Origin: Nocardia vinacea NBRC 16497
GTDB lineage: Bacteria; Actinomycetota; Actinomycetes; Mycobacteriales; Mycobacteriaceae
Direction of reading: 5' to 3'
Assembly (NCBI RefSeq): GCF_000308835.1
Contig: NZ_BAGN01000223.1
Coordinates: 1-34,160, forward strand
DNA: 34,160 nt
The number at the start of each line of letters is the position of its first letter. Within the stretch, counting starts at the first letter, position 1. Shown piece by piece: positions 22,928 through 31,419 of the stretch. The notes beneath the pieces were generated by a model, which saw only the letters and a program-made list of their open reading frames with translations, was not told the DNA's origin and made no database searches. Both the position numbers and the translations under genes were made by a program.

Positions 22928-25861
22928 GTGTCCGACCCGAACGACGAGAAGAGCCCGGCACAAAATCCCGGCCGCCCCGCCGAAGCGGCAGCCGACCCGC
23001 GCCCAGCGGCGCCCGCAGACCGGACACCCACCTCGCCCAACCCCTCCGAACGGGGTGCGCCCTCGCGCCCCGGTCCGGCCACCAGCTCCGGCACCCGGTC
23101 GGGACCGGGCAGCTCCTCGGGAGCCGGGGCGGGCGCGAAGGAAGGCGCGGCTGACGCGACCCGTCCGTTCCCCTCATCGTCAGGGCCCAGCTCGTCGGGA
23201 TCCAACGCCCCGACCCGCCCTGGTCCAGCCAGCACCCCCTCGCGACCCGGCACACCCTCCGAGCCAGCCACCTCCTCGGGGCCTGGTGCTTCGGGAGGCA
23301 GCGCCGGCTCGGCCACTGCTCCAACTAGACCGGTCCCCGCCTCGTCGGGGCCGAGCGAATCCCTGGGATCCGGCGCACCATCGGGAAGTGGTTCGGCTGC
23401 GAAAGAAGGGGCGGCGAGCGCACCGACGCGGCCGGTTCCTGCAGCATCGTCGCCGAAGCAGCCGTCGCCCGGTGCCGGGCAGTCGGGCGGGTCGGGTGCG
23501 GCGACCGGGGATATCGCCGCGCTCGGGAAGCCCGCAGCACCCAGCCCGAGCGGAGCAGCCGATGCGCCGTCATCGACATCCGCCCCTGGCGGCACCCCCA
23601 AGCCCAATGGCCCAGGTAAATGGGCTGGCGGCGCAAACCCATCCGCTCAGACGCCGAGCGGCGTAACAAGGCCGGGCAATGCGAGCCGGCGAGATACCGG
23701 CGCAACCTCGCCTTCCGCGCCGGGCAACACCGCCGGGCCGGGCACCGCAGCCGCGGCAGGCGGCGCGGGCCAACGAGATAGCGGCAGCGCCTCGCCTGCT
23801 CCTGCGCCGGGCAACACCGCCAAGCCGCGCGGCGGCGGCCAGCAGGGTGGCGGTGCAGCACCATCCGTTCAAACGCCGGGCGGCGCAAGCCAGCGAGATA
23901 GCGGCGCAGCCTCGTCTACTCCCGCGCCGGGCGGCGCAGCCAACCCGGGCAGCACGGCCCAGCGAGGTGGCGGCAGCCCATCTACCCCCACACCGGGTAA
24001 CGCAACCAGGCCAGGCAACGCAACCAGGCCGGGCGGCGCAGGACAACAAGATGGCGGCGCCCCATCCGTTCCCGCGCCGGGCGGCACAGCCAACTCCGGC
24101 GGCGCGGGCCAACGAGACAGCGGCGCAGCAAAGCCGGGCGGCGCGGGCCAGCGCGATGGCGGCGCAGCTTCATCTGCTCCCGCGCCCGGCGGCGGCGCAA
24201 CCGGGCCAAGCGGTGCAGGCCAGCGAGACAGCGGCGCCGCAAAGCTGGGCAGCGTGGGCCAACGAGACAGCGGCGCAGCCTCGCCTGCTCCCGGCGGCGG
24301 AACCAAGCCGGGTGGCGCGGGCCAGCGCGATGGCGGTGCGGCCCCGTCTGCGCCCGGTTCCGCGAAACCGGGTGCAGCTGCCGATTCCACACGGTCCGGG
24401 GGTGACGCGGCGAATTCCGAGGTGAAGACCACGGAGATCTCGCGTGGTGGCGTCGAGGGCAAGTCGGCTTCCACGAAGGCGCCGGACGCGGCGGCTCCGG
24501 GTCAGGCGACGTCCGTTGCCGGCTCCGGCGGCGCAGCCGATACCGGCTCCGGGCCGAATGCACCGACCGTCGTGATCAAACGGGGCGGTCCCGCTGCCCA
24601 GTCGGCTGCCGGTACGGCGAAGTCCACTGCTGCTGCGGCCGCCGCGGGATCCGACGCTGCCCCGGCCGAAGAGTCCACGGCACCCACCACAGGGGTGACC
24701 GCATCAAGTGCCGCCGAATCGACTGGAACTGAGCAACCGTCTGAAACCCCATCACCAGGTGACGTCCCCGTATCGGCGACCGGTTCCGCTGCGGAAACCG
24801 CTGTAATTCAGCGGGATTCGGCCGCGGCCAAGTCCGCGGCGGCAGCCGACAAGGTCGACGATGCCGCGGGTGCGGATGCGGCGACCATGGTGATGCGACG
24901 GGTCGATCCAAGGGGTGAGTCGACAAGCAAGGGAGCGACTGCCGCTCCGACGCGGGATGAGCCGGATTTGGCGGGCGCGGACGACAAGACCGTCGCCATG
25001 CCGGTGGTTTCGAAGCTGGATGCCGAGAAAACCGTCGCACTGCCGATTCAGAAGCCGGTCGACAAGGACGCCACGGAGCGAATGCGGACCGATGCCGGGA
25101 CCAAGCCCGGTACCGACCGAGTCGTTCCGCCCGCGGCGCGGCCCGGTCCGATCACCAAGCCGCCGAGCACACCACGTCCGGCAGCAGGTCCGAAACAGGC
25201 TGGGGCGCAAGGGCCTTCGCAGAGTGGGCCGGGGGTGGAGGAGACCGCACCCTCGGCACCGCGGGGGCCAGGGCGGCCGCGCCAGGTCGCGTCGGCCCCG
25301 TCACCCGCGGACACCCAGCAGACTCGACCCGCGCAGCCGGTCACCGGATCACGGCCGATGGCCCAGCCGCAGCGGATCACGCCCGGTCAGCAACCGGTGG
25401 CCGCCGACGCACCGGTCGAGCGCTCGAAGCGCTGGTTGTTCATCGGTGCGGCCGCGGTGGCGCTCATCGCGGTGATCGGGCTCGCGGTCGCGCTTATCGG
25501 GGGCCGGAGCGACAACTCCCCGGAGGCCAAGGTGCGCGCCACCATCACCGACTACACCCAGGCGCTGAAATCCGGCGATCTCGCGGCGCTGCGCAATACC
25601 ACCTGCGGACAGTTGCACGACTTCTATCAGGGCATTGCGGCGGACCAGTTCGCGGGCGTGCACCAGCTGTCGATGGATCACAAGAACATTCCCGTGGTGG
25701 CGAGCGTCGATGCGATCAAGATCACAGACAAGACGGCGATCGCTCAGGCCAACGTGTACACCGACGCGGATCCGACGAAGCGCTCGGCGCGGACGTTCGA
25801 TCTGGAGCAGACCGCCGACGGCTGGAAGGTCTGCGACCCGCCGAGCGCCGGGACGCCCTAG
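22928..25861 (+). CDS. Giant Rv0361-like membrane protein with low-complexity N-terminus
   Basis: 977 residues, starting at GTG behind GAGGGG. Residues 1-~830 are Pro/Ala/Gly/Ser-rich and presumably disordered and cytoplasmic. A membrane helix (~836-857, WLFIGAAAVALIAVIGLAVA) follows basic residues. The last ~120 residues (SPEAKVRATITDYTQALKSG to the end) form a small extracytoplasmic DUF4878-like domain. I recall Rv0361 as about 275 residues with the same C-terminal layout, so the N-terminal part is greatly enlarged. Residues ~250-475 contain about ten degenerate repeats of GAGQRDSGAA type separated by PAPGG-like linkers. Residues 547-702 carry five TVxI-like motifs. The position matches Rv0361. 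The function is unknown; it may bind partners at the membrane. Confidence 0.9.
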   Translation: MSDPNDEKSPAQNPGRPAEAAADPRPAAPADRTPTSPNPSERGAPSRPGPATSSGTRSGPGSSSGAGAGAKEGAADATRPFPSSSGPSSSGSNAPTRPGPASTPSRPGTPSEPATSSGPGASGGSAGSATAPTRPVPASSGPSESLGSGAPSGSGSAAKEGAASAPTRPVPAASSPKQPSPGAGQSGGSGAATGDIAALGKPAAPSPSGAADAPSSTSAPGGTPKPNGPGKWAGGANPSAQTPSGVTRPGNASRRDTGATSPSAPGNTAGPGTAAAAGGAGQRDSGSASPAPAPGNTAKPRGGGQQGGGAAPSVQTPGGASQRDSGAASSTPAPGGAANPGSTAQRGGGSPSTPTPGNATRPGNATRPGGAGQQDGGAPSVPAPGGTANSGGAGQRDSGAAKPGGAGQRDGGAASSAPAPGGGATGPSGAGQRDSGAAKLGSVGQRDSGAASPAPGGGTKPGGAGQRDGGAAPSAPGSAKPGAAADSTRSGGDAANSEVKTTEISRGGVEGKSASTKAPDAAAPGQATSVAGSGGAADTGSGPNAPTVVIKRGGPAAQSAAGTAKSTAAAAAAGSDAAPAEESTAPTTGVTASSAAESTGTEQPSETPSPGDVPVSATGSAAETAVIQRDSAAAKSAAAADKVDDAAGADAATMVMRRVDPRGESTSKGATAAPTRDEPDLAGADDKTVAMPVVSKLDAEKTVALPIQKPVDKDATERMRTDAGTKPGTDRVVPPAARPGPITKPPSTPRPAAGPKQAGAQGPSQSGPGVEETAPSAPRGPGRPRQVASAPSPADTQQTRPAQPVTGSRPMAQPQRITPGQQPVAADAPVERSKRWLFIGAAAVALIAVIGLAVALIGGRSDNSPEAKVRATITDYTQALKSGDLAALRNTTCGQLHDFYQGIAADQFAGVHQLSMDHKNIPVVASVDAIKITDKTAIAQANVYTDADPTKRSARTFDLEQTADGWKVCDPPSAGTP
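23740..24350 (+). repeat. Degenerate in-frame tandem repeats, GAGQRDSGAA type
   Basis: About ten copies of a Gly-Gln-Arg-Asp-rich decamer (GAGQRDSGSA, GASQRDSGAA, GAGQQDGGA, GAGQRDGGAA and variants) separated by Pro/Ala linkers of about 6-20 residues. The DNA is repetitive too: GGCCAACGAGACAGCGGCG and near-identical words recur. Variable linker length points to past slippage or unequal crossover. Confidence 0.85.
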
Positions 25862-25899
25862 CCGAAGGGTGACGCCGAGTCCAGCAGGACATAGCCAAA

Positions 25900-25939
25900 A
25901 GGTAAGCCCTCTAACCGGTAGCGAACGTCACACTTACCT
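25900..25939. promoter_or_regulatory. Inverted repeat before the dehydratase gene
   Basis: AGGTAAG (25900-25906) and CTTACCT (25933-25939) form a perfect inverted repeat with a 26-base spacer, 26 bases before the ATG at 25966. It could be an operator or mark a promoter. No known binding site was recognised. Confidence 0.25.
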
Positions 25940-25965
25940 GGTCATCGGACCGGTTCGCCAGTAGC

Positions 25966-27048
25966 ATGGCCCGGATCATGGTCAGGGAGCAGACAATCGA
26001 AAAGCCGGAAGTCGAAGTGGTCGAGCAGACAGCCACGCTGGCGGGAAGCCGATTCCGGGTGCGCGAACATTATTCGGTCGGCCGGGAGAAGGTCCGTGAG
26101 TTCGCCCGCGCGACGCAGAGTCGCCACGGTGCGCACTACTCCGAACCCGAGGCGCTCGAGCTCGGTTACGACGGCATCATCGCGCCGCCGACCTTCGCCT
26201 CGGTCATCGGCATCAACGCGACCAGAGTCCTGCTGGACACGGTGCTAACCGAATACGACCTGTCCCAGATCCTGCAGACCGACCAGGTCTTCGAGCTCAC
26301 CCGCCCGATCCTGGCGGGCGACCGGCTCAGCACCGAGATCGTGATCGACTCGATCCGCCAGTTCGGCGATAACGACTTCATCCTGGTGACCTTCTCGCTG
26401 ACCAACCAGCAGGGCGAGATCGTGGTATCGGGTTCGACCACCATCGTGGCGCGCCGCGGTGTCGAGGTGGATCCGAATATCGCGGCCGCCGTCGAGAACA
26501 TCATGATGCACGCGCGCCCGGTCACCGTCGGTGATATCACGGTGCCGGACAGCGGCCCGCTGGTCGCGTTGCCCGCGGATGCCCCGGCCCCCGGACAGCC
26601 CGCGGTGCGGAGCGCATCCGTGCGCTCGCTCCCGGACTTCGACCGGCTGGCCGTCGGCGATCAGCTCCCGGCCGAGACCGCGCATGTGACGCGCGGCGAT
26701 CTGACCAACTATGCGGGCGTTTCCGGCGATCCCAACCCGATTCACTTCAGCGAGCGCGCGGCCCAATTGGCCGGACTGCCGACAGTGGTGGCGCACGGCA
26801 TGCTGACCATGAGCCTGGCCGGTGATTATCTGACCTCCTGGCTCGGTGATCCGACGGCCATCGAAAAGTTCAGCGTGCGGTTCGCCGGATTCGTTCCGGT
26901 GACCGCCGAGGCGCCGAGCGCCATCGAATTCAGCGGGAAGATCAAATCGCTCGATCCGCACCGACGGACCGCGACCATTGTGCTCGCGGGTAATTCGGAG
27001 GGCCGCAAACTCTTCGGCCGGGCCATCGCCGAGGTTCGCTTCGCCTAG
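25966..27048 (+). CDS. HadA-HadB fusion (3R)-hydroxyacyl dehydratase
   Basis: 360 residues, two fused hot-dog domains. The N-terminal half (about 30-175) resembles HadA: FRVREHYSVGREKVREFA, LELGYDGIIAPPTFASVIG and QVFELTRPILAGDRL. The C-terminal half (about 220-360) closely resembles HadB: AVGDQLPAETAHVTRGDL, NYAGVSGDPNPIHF with the catalytic Asp and His, VVAHGMLTM and GRAIAEVRFA. In M. tuberculosis HadA and HadB are separate subunits that dehydrate 3-hydroxyacyl-ACP in the FAS-II mycolic-acid pathway. In this protein the N-terminal domain lacks the Asp/His pair, so one active site per chain is expected. It may serve FAS-II or a paralogous lipid pathway. ATG at 25978 is an alternative start. 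It converges on the DUF4185 gene. Confidence 0.88.
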   Translation: MARIMVREQTIEKPEVEVVEQTATLAGSRFRVREHYSVGREKVREFARATQSRHGAHYSEPEALELGYDGIIAPPTFASVIGINATRVLLDTVLTEYDLSQILQTDQVFELTRPILAGDRLSTEIVIDSIRQFGDNDFILVTFSLTNQQGEIVVSGSTTIVARRGVEVDPNIAAAVENIMMHARPVTVGDITVPDSGPLVALPADAPAPGQPAVRSASVRSLPDFDRLAVGDQLPAETAHVTRGDLTNYAGVSGDPNPIHFSERAAQLAGLPTVVAHGMLTMSLAGDYLTSWLGDPTAIEKFSVRFAGFVPVTAEAPSAIEFSGKIKSLDPHRRTATIVLAGNSEGRKLFGRAIAEVRFA

Positions 27049-27059
27049 CGGCGCAAACC

Positions 27060-28514
27060 TCATTCGATGGTCGCGTGCACGAGATAGACGTTGTAGTCGC
27101 TCCAGGTCGAAACATTGAAGTACAGGTCCGAACCCGAAGACCAGGGGTGGATGAATCCGCCGTAGAGCTCCGGATATTCGCGCACCGTCACCGTCGGTGC
27201 GCCATCGGACCACACTCCTTGCGGTGAATTCGCTTCGCGGACAACCAGTGCCGCTTTCGCGGTATCCAAATAGCTCATCTGCCATACGTTTCGGGAGGCG
27301 TCGAAGCGCACCGACAACTCACCGACGGGCGCGTCGACGATCGGGCCGGCGGAGCCGAATCCGCCTACCGGAGTCCAGTTTCCGTCTCGCCAATACTGGT
27401 AGGCGGTGGTGTTGAGGAGCTGATCCTTCGGGACTCGCGCAAGGCCGACCGAGCCGAGGCGGGTATTGGGCGTACCGAACATATACACGTAGTCGCCCTG
27501 CGGAACCATCGCGCTCACTTGGAAATTCGCGAGACCGAAGATGTTGTCCCAACGCGCGTACGGATCCTTGGTCCAGGTCTGACCGTGATCATCGGAATAG
27601 GCGATGCCGCCGTAATTGGTGAAGAACGTGCCCGGAATGCTGTTCCAGGTGCGAATCGACATGTAGCTCAGGTACTGCCGCTCACCGAGTGCGAATCCGG
27701 AGGTCGGAATCGTGGTGACCTCGACATTGTCGAGTTTGCGGCTGGAGAGCACCTCGGCCGCGTGGCAGCGGTCGTCGGTCACCATCCGGTCGTAGGTCAT
27801 GCCGTCGGTGAGATCGCGATCGGTGCTGAATGCGAGCACATTGCTGCGCCAATCCAAACCCATTCCGCCCGGCGGGTGGAAGCCGCGTCCGATGGTGTCA
27901 CCGAAGGCGGTCGCGATCTCCCCCGGCGCGCTCTCCCACATGATGCCGAGATCGGTGCCATAGACCTGCCAGCGCTTATCGGTCCGATTGACCGAACTCG
28001 CGCCGGTCTGCTTGGCCACCTCGGTGACCGCGCCGACCCGTGGCGTCGGCCGAGCCGCAGTCAAAGGAGCGGGTTCGGTCGACGGATCCACCCGCGGCGG
28101 AGGCGGCGGCACCTGACCGGGATCCGGTCCCGGTCCCGGAACCGCGAAGTGGAAAGGCTTGGGGCTCAACAGAATTTCCGGAATGCCGAGTTGGCTCGCC
28201 GGACTCGGTGGCAGTGCCGGCAAGTCGGTCAGATCGGGGCACGGATTCGTGCAGGGATCCGACGGCAACTGCATCTGCGTCCGAACCGGCGCGGGTTCGG
28301 GCCGATCCGGCGGCAGCACGGTGATCACCGGATACGGAATCGGTACGTCGAGCGTCTTGGGCACCAAGCCTTCATGCGTCGCGGGCGGATCCGTCACACA
28401 CGGACCGGCCACCGGCCCGGCCTCCTCCGGGGTGGCACCGGCTCGCGCCGCGCACGTCAACGCCCCGGCCGCGCATACGACCGCACCGAACACTGCCACC
28501 CACCGCCGAGTCAT
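27060..28514 (-). CDS. Secreted DUF4185-domain protein
   Basis: 484 residues. The start at 28514 (MTRRWVAVFGAVVCAAGALT) has GAGGGG seven bases upstream and gives a signal peptide ending near ARAGA. A Pro-rich linker with several Cys (residues ~30-165) precedes the C-terminal DUF4185 domain (~180-484), a beta-propeller-like fold with WQVYGTDLGIMWES, GGIAYSDDHGQTWTKDP and NVYLVHATIE. A start at 28556 would spoil the signal peptide. The family is secreted or surface-attached in mycolata and has no established enzyme activity that I know of. It is convergent with the HadA-HadB fusion, 11 bases apart. Confidence 0.88.
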   Translation of the reverse strand: MTRRWVAVFGAVVCAAGALTCAARAGATPEEAGPVAGPCVTDPPATHEGLVPKTLDVPIPYPVITVLPPDRPEPAPVRTQMQLPSDPCTNPCPDLTDLPALPPSPASQLGIPEILLSPKPFHFAVPGPGPDPGQVPPPPPRVDPSTEPAPLTAARPTPRVGAVTEVAKQTGASSVNRTDKRWQVYGTDLGIMWESAPGEIATAFGDTIGRGFHPPGGMGLDWRSNVLAFSTDRDLTDGMTYDRMVTDDRCHAAEVLSSRKLDNVEVTTIPTSGFALGERQYLSYMSIRTWNSIPGTFFTNYGGIAYSDDHGQTWTKDPYARWDNIFGLANFQVSAMVPQGDYVYMFGTPNTRLGSVGLARVPKDQLLNTTAYQYWRDGNWTPVGGFGSAGPIVDAPVGELSVRFDASRNVWQMSYLDTAKAALVVREANSPQGVWSDGAPTVTVREYPELYGGFIHPWSSGSDLYFNVSTWSDYNVYLVHATIE

Positions 28515-28758
28515 CCGCAACCCCTCGATATCTCGCGCAAAATGGACACCCGTCACGCCGCATCAAAGCTCTCCGCGATGCTGTGCACCAGCGCCCGACC
28601 CTACCCGTTTTGCCCTCTTCGCCCGGTCCGACTTACCGATCGATTCACCCATGCGCCACACGGATATCCAGAATTAACAGGAAACTCCTACTCCATTTTC
28701 GGGACGCAGCCCGACCGCCCTGCTACCGTCCACGACACGACAACTCGAGTCGGGGTGA
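28515..28758. other. Intergenic region between divergent secreted-protein genes
   Basis: About 244 bases between the DUF4185 start and the Excalibur remnant, with no gene I can support. It must hold the DUF4185 promoter. The plus strand carries a somewhat AT-richer stretch (28670-28705) that could be a promoter for the Excalibur genes. No clear palindrome was found before the CCACCGG/CCGGTGG hairpin at 28767-28773 and 28789-28795. Confidence 0.5.
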
Positions 28759-28860
28759 GTGGCCGTCCACCGGGGGAGCAAAGGGCCTCCGGTGGTTCTC
28801 ATTCGACCATTCGACCAGAGACACCTGGACCGCGACAACGACGGAATCGCCTGCGAATAA
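28759..28860 (+). pseudogene. Remnant of an Excalibur-domain gene
   Basis: A short open frame (GTG 28759 to TAA 28860, 33 codons) ends with LDRDNDGIACE, the exact C-terminal signature of the Excalibur calcium-binding domain. The upstream CDxxRA and YRGxPGY parts are missing. It sits 34 bases before an intact Excalibur gene, so it looks like the last codons of a decayed tandem paralogue. A hairpin (CCACCGG with CCGGTGG) lies just upstream of the signature. Confidence 0.6.
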
Positions 28861-28894
28861 AGTGCACTGACGCCGACGCGGAAAGCGGAGCAGG

Positions 28895-29230
28895 ATGGAG
28901 AATGTGAAAGCTGCACTGATCTATCGCCGCGCTGTACCCGCGTTCGGCGCCGCCTGTCTGGTGATCGGCGGTATAGCGACGCCGATCGCCGCCGCCGATT
29001 CCGTCCAATTCGTTGCCGGGCCCGATAGTTCGCTTCCGGTGCCGTCCTATCGGCCGGGGCCGAAGGGGTCGAATGTGCCGCCGCCGGAGAAGTCGGCGGA
29101 GGAGGAGTCGCCGAGGTATTACACCGATTGCGATCAGGTTCGGGCCGAGGGCAAGCTACCGCTCTATCGCGGTCAGCCCGGATACAACTCGTATCTCGAT
29201 CCGGATGGGGACGGCATCGCCTGCGACTGA
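28895..29230 (+). CDS. Small secreted Excalibur-domain protein
   Basis: 111 residues. A signal peptide (to about IAAADS) is followed by a Pro/Ser/Glu linker. The C-terminal Excalibur domain (~75-111) has YYTDCDQVRAEGKLPLYRGQ and then LDPDGDGIACD, an EF-hand-like calcium loop flanked by two Cys likely to pair. Such domains occur on extracellular actinobacterial proteins. GGAG lies six bases before the ATG; GTG at 28904 is an alternative. Its stop lies four bases from the convergent EmbR-like stop. Confidence 0.9.
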   Translation: MENVKAALIYRRAVPAFGAACLVIGGIATPIAAADSVQFVAGPDSSLPVPSYRPGPKGSNVPPPEKSAEEESPRYYTDCDQVRAEGKLPLYRGQPGYNSYLDPDGDGIACD

Positions 29231-29234
29231 GCGA

Positions 29235-30353
29235 TTACTGGATGGCCTGGAACACCAGAACCGTTGCGCCGATGCGAATATTGTCGCCGTCGGCGAGCAG
29301 CGCGCCGCTCTCGATCGCCTCGTCGTTGACGTACACGCCGTTGGCCGAATGCAGATCCTTGATCAGCAGTCCGGCCCGGCTCGGCATGATATGCGCGTGG
29401 TAGCGACTGGCCTTCGGATCGTCGAGGACCAGATCGTTATCGGTCATTCGGCCGATTCGCATGCCGCCCTGCGCGATTGCCGTGACCCGGCCGTCCGGCA
29501 TGCGCAGCTGACCGCTGCGGACCGCACGCGGCATCTCGGTGACCGTCTCGGTCATCGCCGCGGCCAGCCGCTCGGTGCGTTTGAGCTCCATCGTGCTCAG
29601 CGGTTCCTGCCGCAGCACCCGCTGTTCGAGATCGACCAGGACCGGGCCGGGATCGATACCGAGTTCGTCCGCGAGCACCGTGCGCACCCGACGGCACGCG
29701 TCCAGCGCATCGGCCTGTCGGCCGGATAGGTACAGCGCGGTGATCAGCTGACCCCACAGGGGTTCGCGCAGCGGATGCTCATTGGTCATCGAGACCAACT
29801 CGCCGATCACCGATGACGCACGCCCACAAGCGATTTCGGCATCGATACGAGCCGAGGCGGCCTGCAGCCGCTCCTCGTCCATCGCGGTGGCGAAACCGTC
29901 GGCGAACTGCAAGCCGGCCAGATCGGCCAGTGCCCGACCACTCCACTCGCGCAACGCATTTCCGAACAGTTGCGACGCGCCCAGATGGTCACCGACCTCA
30001 GCGGCGCGCGCGCCCGCATCCCTGGCCGCCTCGAAGCGACCGAGATCGCAGGCATCCTCCGGGATCTCGAGTCGATAACCGGATGATTCGGTGCGCAGCA
30101 CCATCGCCGGATCCACACCCGAATTACGCAGTGCCTTGCGGATATTCGAGACGAATACCTGCAGGCTGGCGGCGTAGGAATCGGGCGGATCCTCGTTCCA
30201 GACCATATCGGCGAGCGCAGCCGAAGCCACCGCGCGCCGTCGATTGACGGCCAGCGCGGCAAGCAAGGCTCGCGGCTTGGGCCCGCCGACCGCCACCGGT
30301 TCACCACCGACGAGCAGTCGAACGGGCCCGAGCACGCGCACATCCAGAACCAT
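29235..30353 (-). CDS. EmbR-like SARP regulator with FHA domain
   Basis: 372 residues in three parts: an OmpR/SARP winged helix (about 1-95, VLGPVRLLVGGEPVAVGGPK), a bacterial transcriptional activation (BTAD) TPR domain (~100-245, ACGRASSVIGELVSMTNEHP and LGIDPGPVLVDLEQR), and a C-terminal FHA domain (~285-372). The FHA phosphothreonine-binding residues appear in MRIGRMTDND, SRYHA and SANG. The layout equals M. tuberculosis EmbR, which is phosphorylated by PknH and activates embCAB. Whether this is EmbR or a paralogue is open, as no emb genes are near. It lies 31 bases downstream of fba on the same strand and may be co-transcribed with it. Confidence 0.9.
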   Translation of the reverse strand: MVLDVRVLGPVRLLVGGEPVAVGGPKPRALLAALAVNRRRAVASAALADMVWNEDPPDSYAASLQVFVSNIRKALRNSGVDPAMVLRTESSGYRLEIPEDACDLGRFEAARDAGARAAEVGDHLGASQLFGNALREWSGRALADLAGLQFADGFATAMDEERLQAASARIDAEIACGRASSVIGELVSMTNEHPLREPLWGQLITALYLSGRQADALDACRRVRTVLADELGIDPGPVLVDLEQRVLRQEPLSTMELKRTERLAAAMTETVTEMPRAVRSGQLRMPDGRVTAIAQGGMRIGRMTDNDLVLDDPKASRYHAHIMPSRAGLLIKDLHSANGVYVNDEAIESGALLADGDNIRIGATVLVFQAIQ

Positions 30354-30384
30354 GTGCTCAATGCCCCCCGAAGGGTAAATAGGG

Positions 30385-31419
30385 TCAGGCGCTGATCGAG
30401 CGACCCGCGGACTTCAGATCATTGCACGCCTCGACGACACGTGCCGCCATGGCCGATTCGGCCTTCTTCAGGTAGCTGCGCGGATCGTAGGCCTTCTTGT
30501 TGCCGACCTCGCCGTCGATCTTGAGCACACCGTCGTAGTTGGTGAACATGTGCGCGGCGACCGGCCGGGTGAACGCGTACTGGGTGTCGGTGTCGACGTT
30601 CATCTTCACCACACCGAAGCGCAGCGAATCCTCGATCTCCGACTTCAGCGAGCCCGAACCGCCATGGAAGACGAAATCGAACGGCTGCGCGTCCGCCGCC
30701 AGACCCAGCTTGGCCGCCGCGACGCGCTGCCCCTCGGCCAGCACCTCGGGCTTGAGCACCACATTGCCCGGCTTGTACACGCCGTGCACATTGCCGAAGG
30801 TCGCGGCGAGCAGGTACTTGCCGTTCTCGCCCGAGCCGAGCGCGTCGATGGTCTTCTGGAAGTCCTCGGGGGAGGTGTAGAGCTTCTCGTTGATCTCGGC
30901 CTCGACACCGTCCTCTTCACCGCCGACGACGCCGATCTCGACCTCGAGGATGATGTTCGCGGCGTTGGTCGCCTTGAGCAGCTCCTTGGCGATCTCCAGG
31001 TTCTCGTCGATCGGGATCGCCGAACCGTCCCACATATGCGACTGGAACAGCGGGTTCTTGCCCGCGTTCACCCGCTCCTGAGAGATGGCGATCAGCGGCC
31101 GCACGAAGGTGTCCAGCTTGTCCTTGGGGCAGTGGTCGGTGTGCAGCGCGATGGTCACGTCGTAGCGCGCGGCGATCACATGCGCGAATTCGGCCAGCGC
31201 GACCGCGCCGACGACCATATCCTTCACACCCTGGCCCGAACCGAACTCCGAGCCGCCGGTGGAGAACTGGATGATGCCATCGCTGCCCGCGTCGGCGAAG
31301 CCCTTGATGGCCGCGTTGACGGTTTCCGAGGAGGTGCAGTTGATGGCCGGGAATGCAAAGGAGTTCGCTTTGGCCCGACCGAGCATCTCGGCGTAGACCT
31401 CCGGAGTCGCGATGGGCAC
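30385..31419 (-). CDS. fba: Class II fructose-bisphosphate aldolase
   Basis: 344 residues, exactly the M. tuberculosis Fba length. It splits fructose 1,6-bisphosphate in glycolysis and makes it in gluconeogenesis. Zinc and substrate motifs: ALHTDHCPKDKLDTFVRPL, ILEVEIGVVGGEEDGVE, GNVHGVYKPGNV, VFHGGSGSLKSEIEDSLRFG and KMNVDTDTQYAFTRP. The GTG start at 31419 (PIATPEVYAEMLGRAK) has GGAGG about nine bases upstream; a start at 31446 is not supported. Its place in the block matches Rv0363c. The EmbR-like gene follows it. It is divergent from the DedA pair. Confidence 0.98.
   Translation of the reverse strand: MPIATPEVYAEMLGRAKANSFAFPAINCTSSETVNAAIKGFADAGSDGIIQFSTGGSEFGSGQGVKDMVVGAVALAEFAHVIAARYDVTIALHTDHCPKDKLDTFVRPLIAISQERVNAGKNPLFQSHMWDGSAIPIDENLEIAKELLKATNAANIILEVEIGVVGGEEDGVEAEINEKLYTSPEDFQKTIDALGSGENGKYLLAATFGNVHGVYKPGNVVLKPEVLAEGQRVAAAKLGLAADAQPFDFVFHGGSGSLKSEIEDSLRFGVVKMNVDTDTQYAFTRPVAAHMFTNYDGVLKIDGEVGNKKAYDPRSYLKKAESAMAARVVEACNDLKSAGRSISA

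Noticed and set aside
25900..25939. The AGGTAAG/CTTACCT repeat as a known operator of FAS-II genes
   Set aside because: It does not match any binding site I know; kept only as a weak candidate feature.
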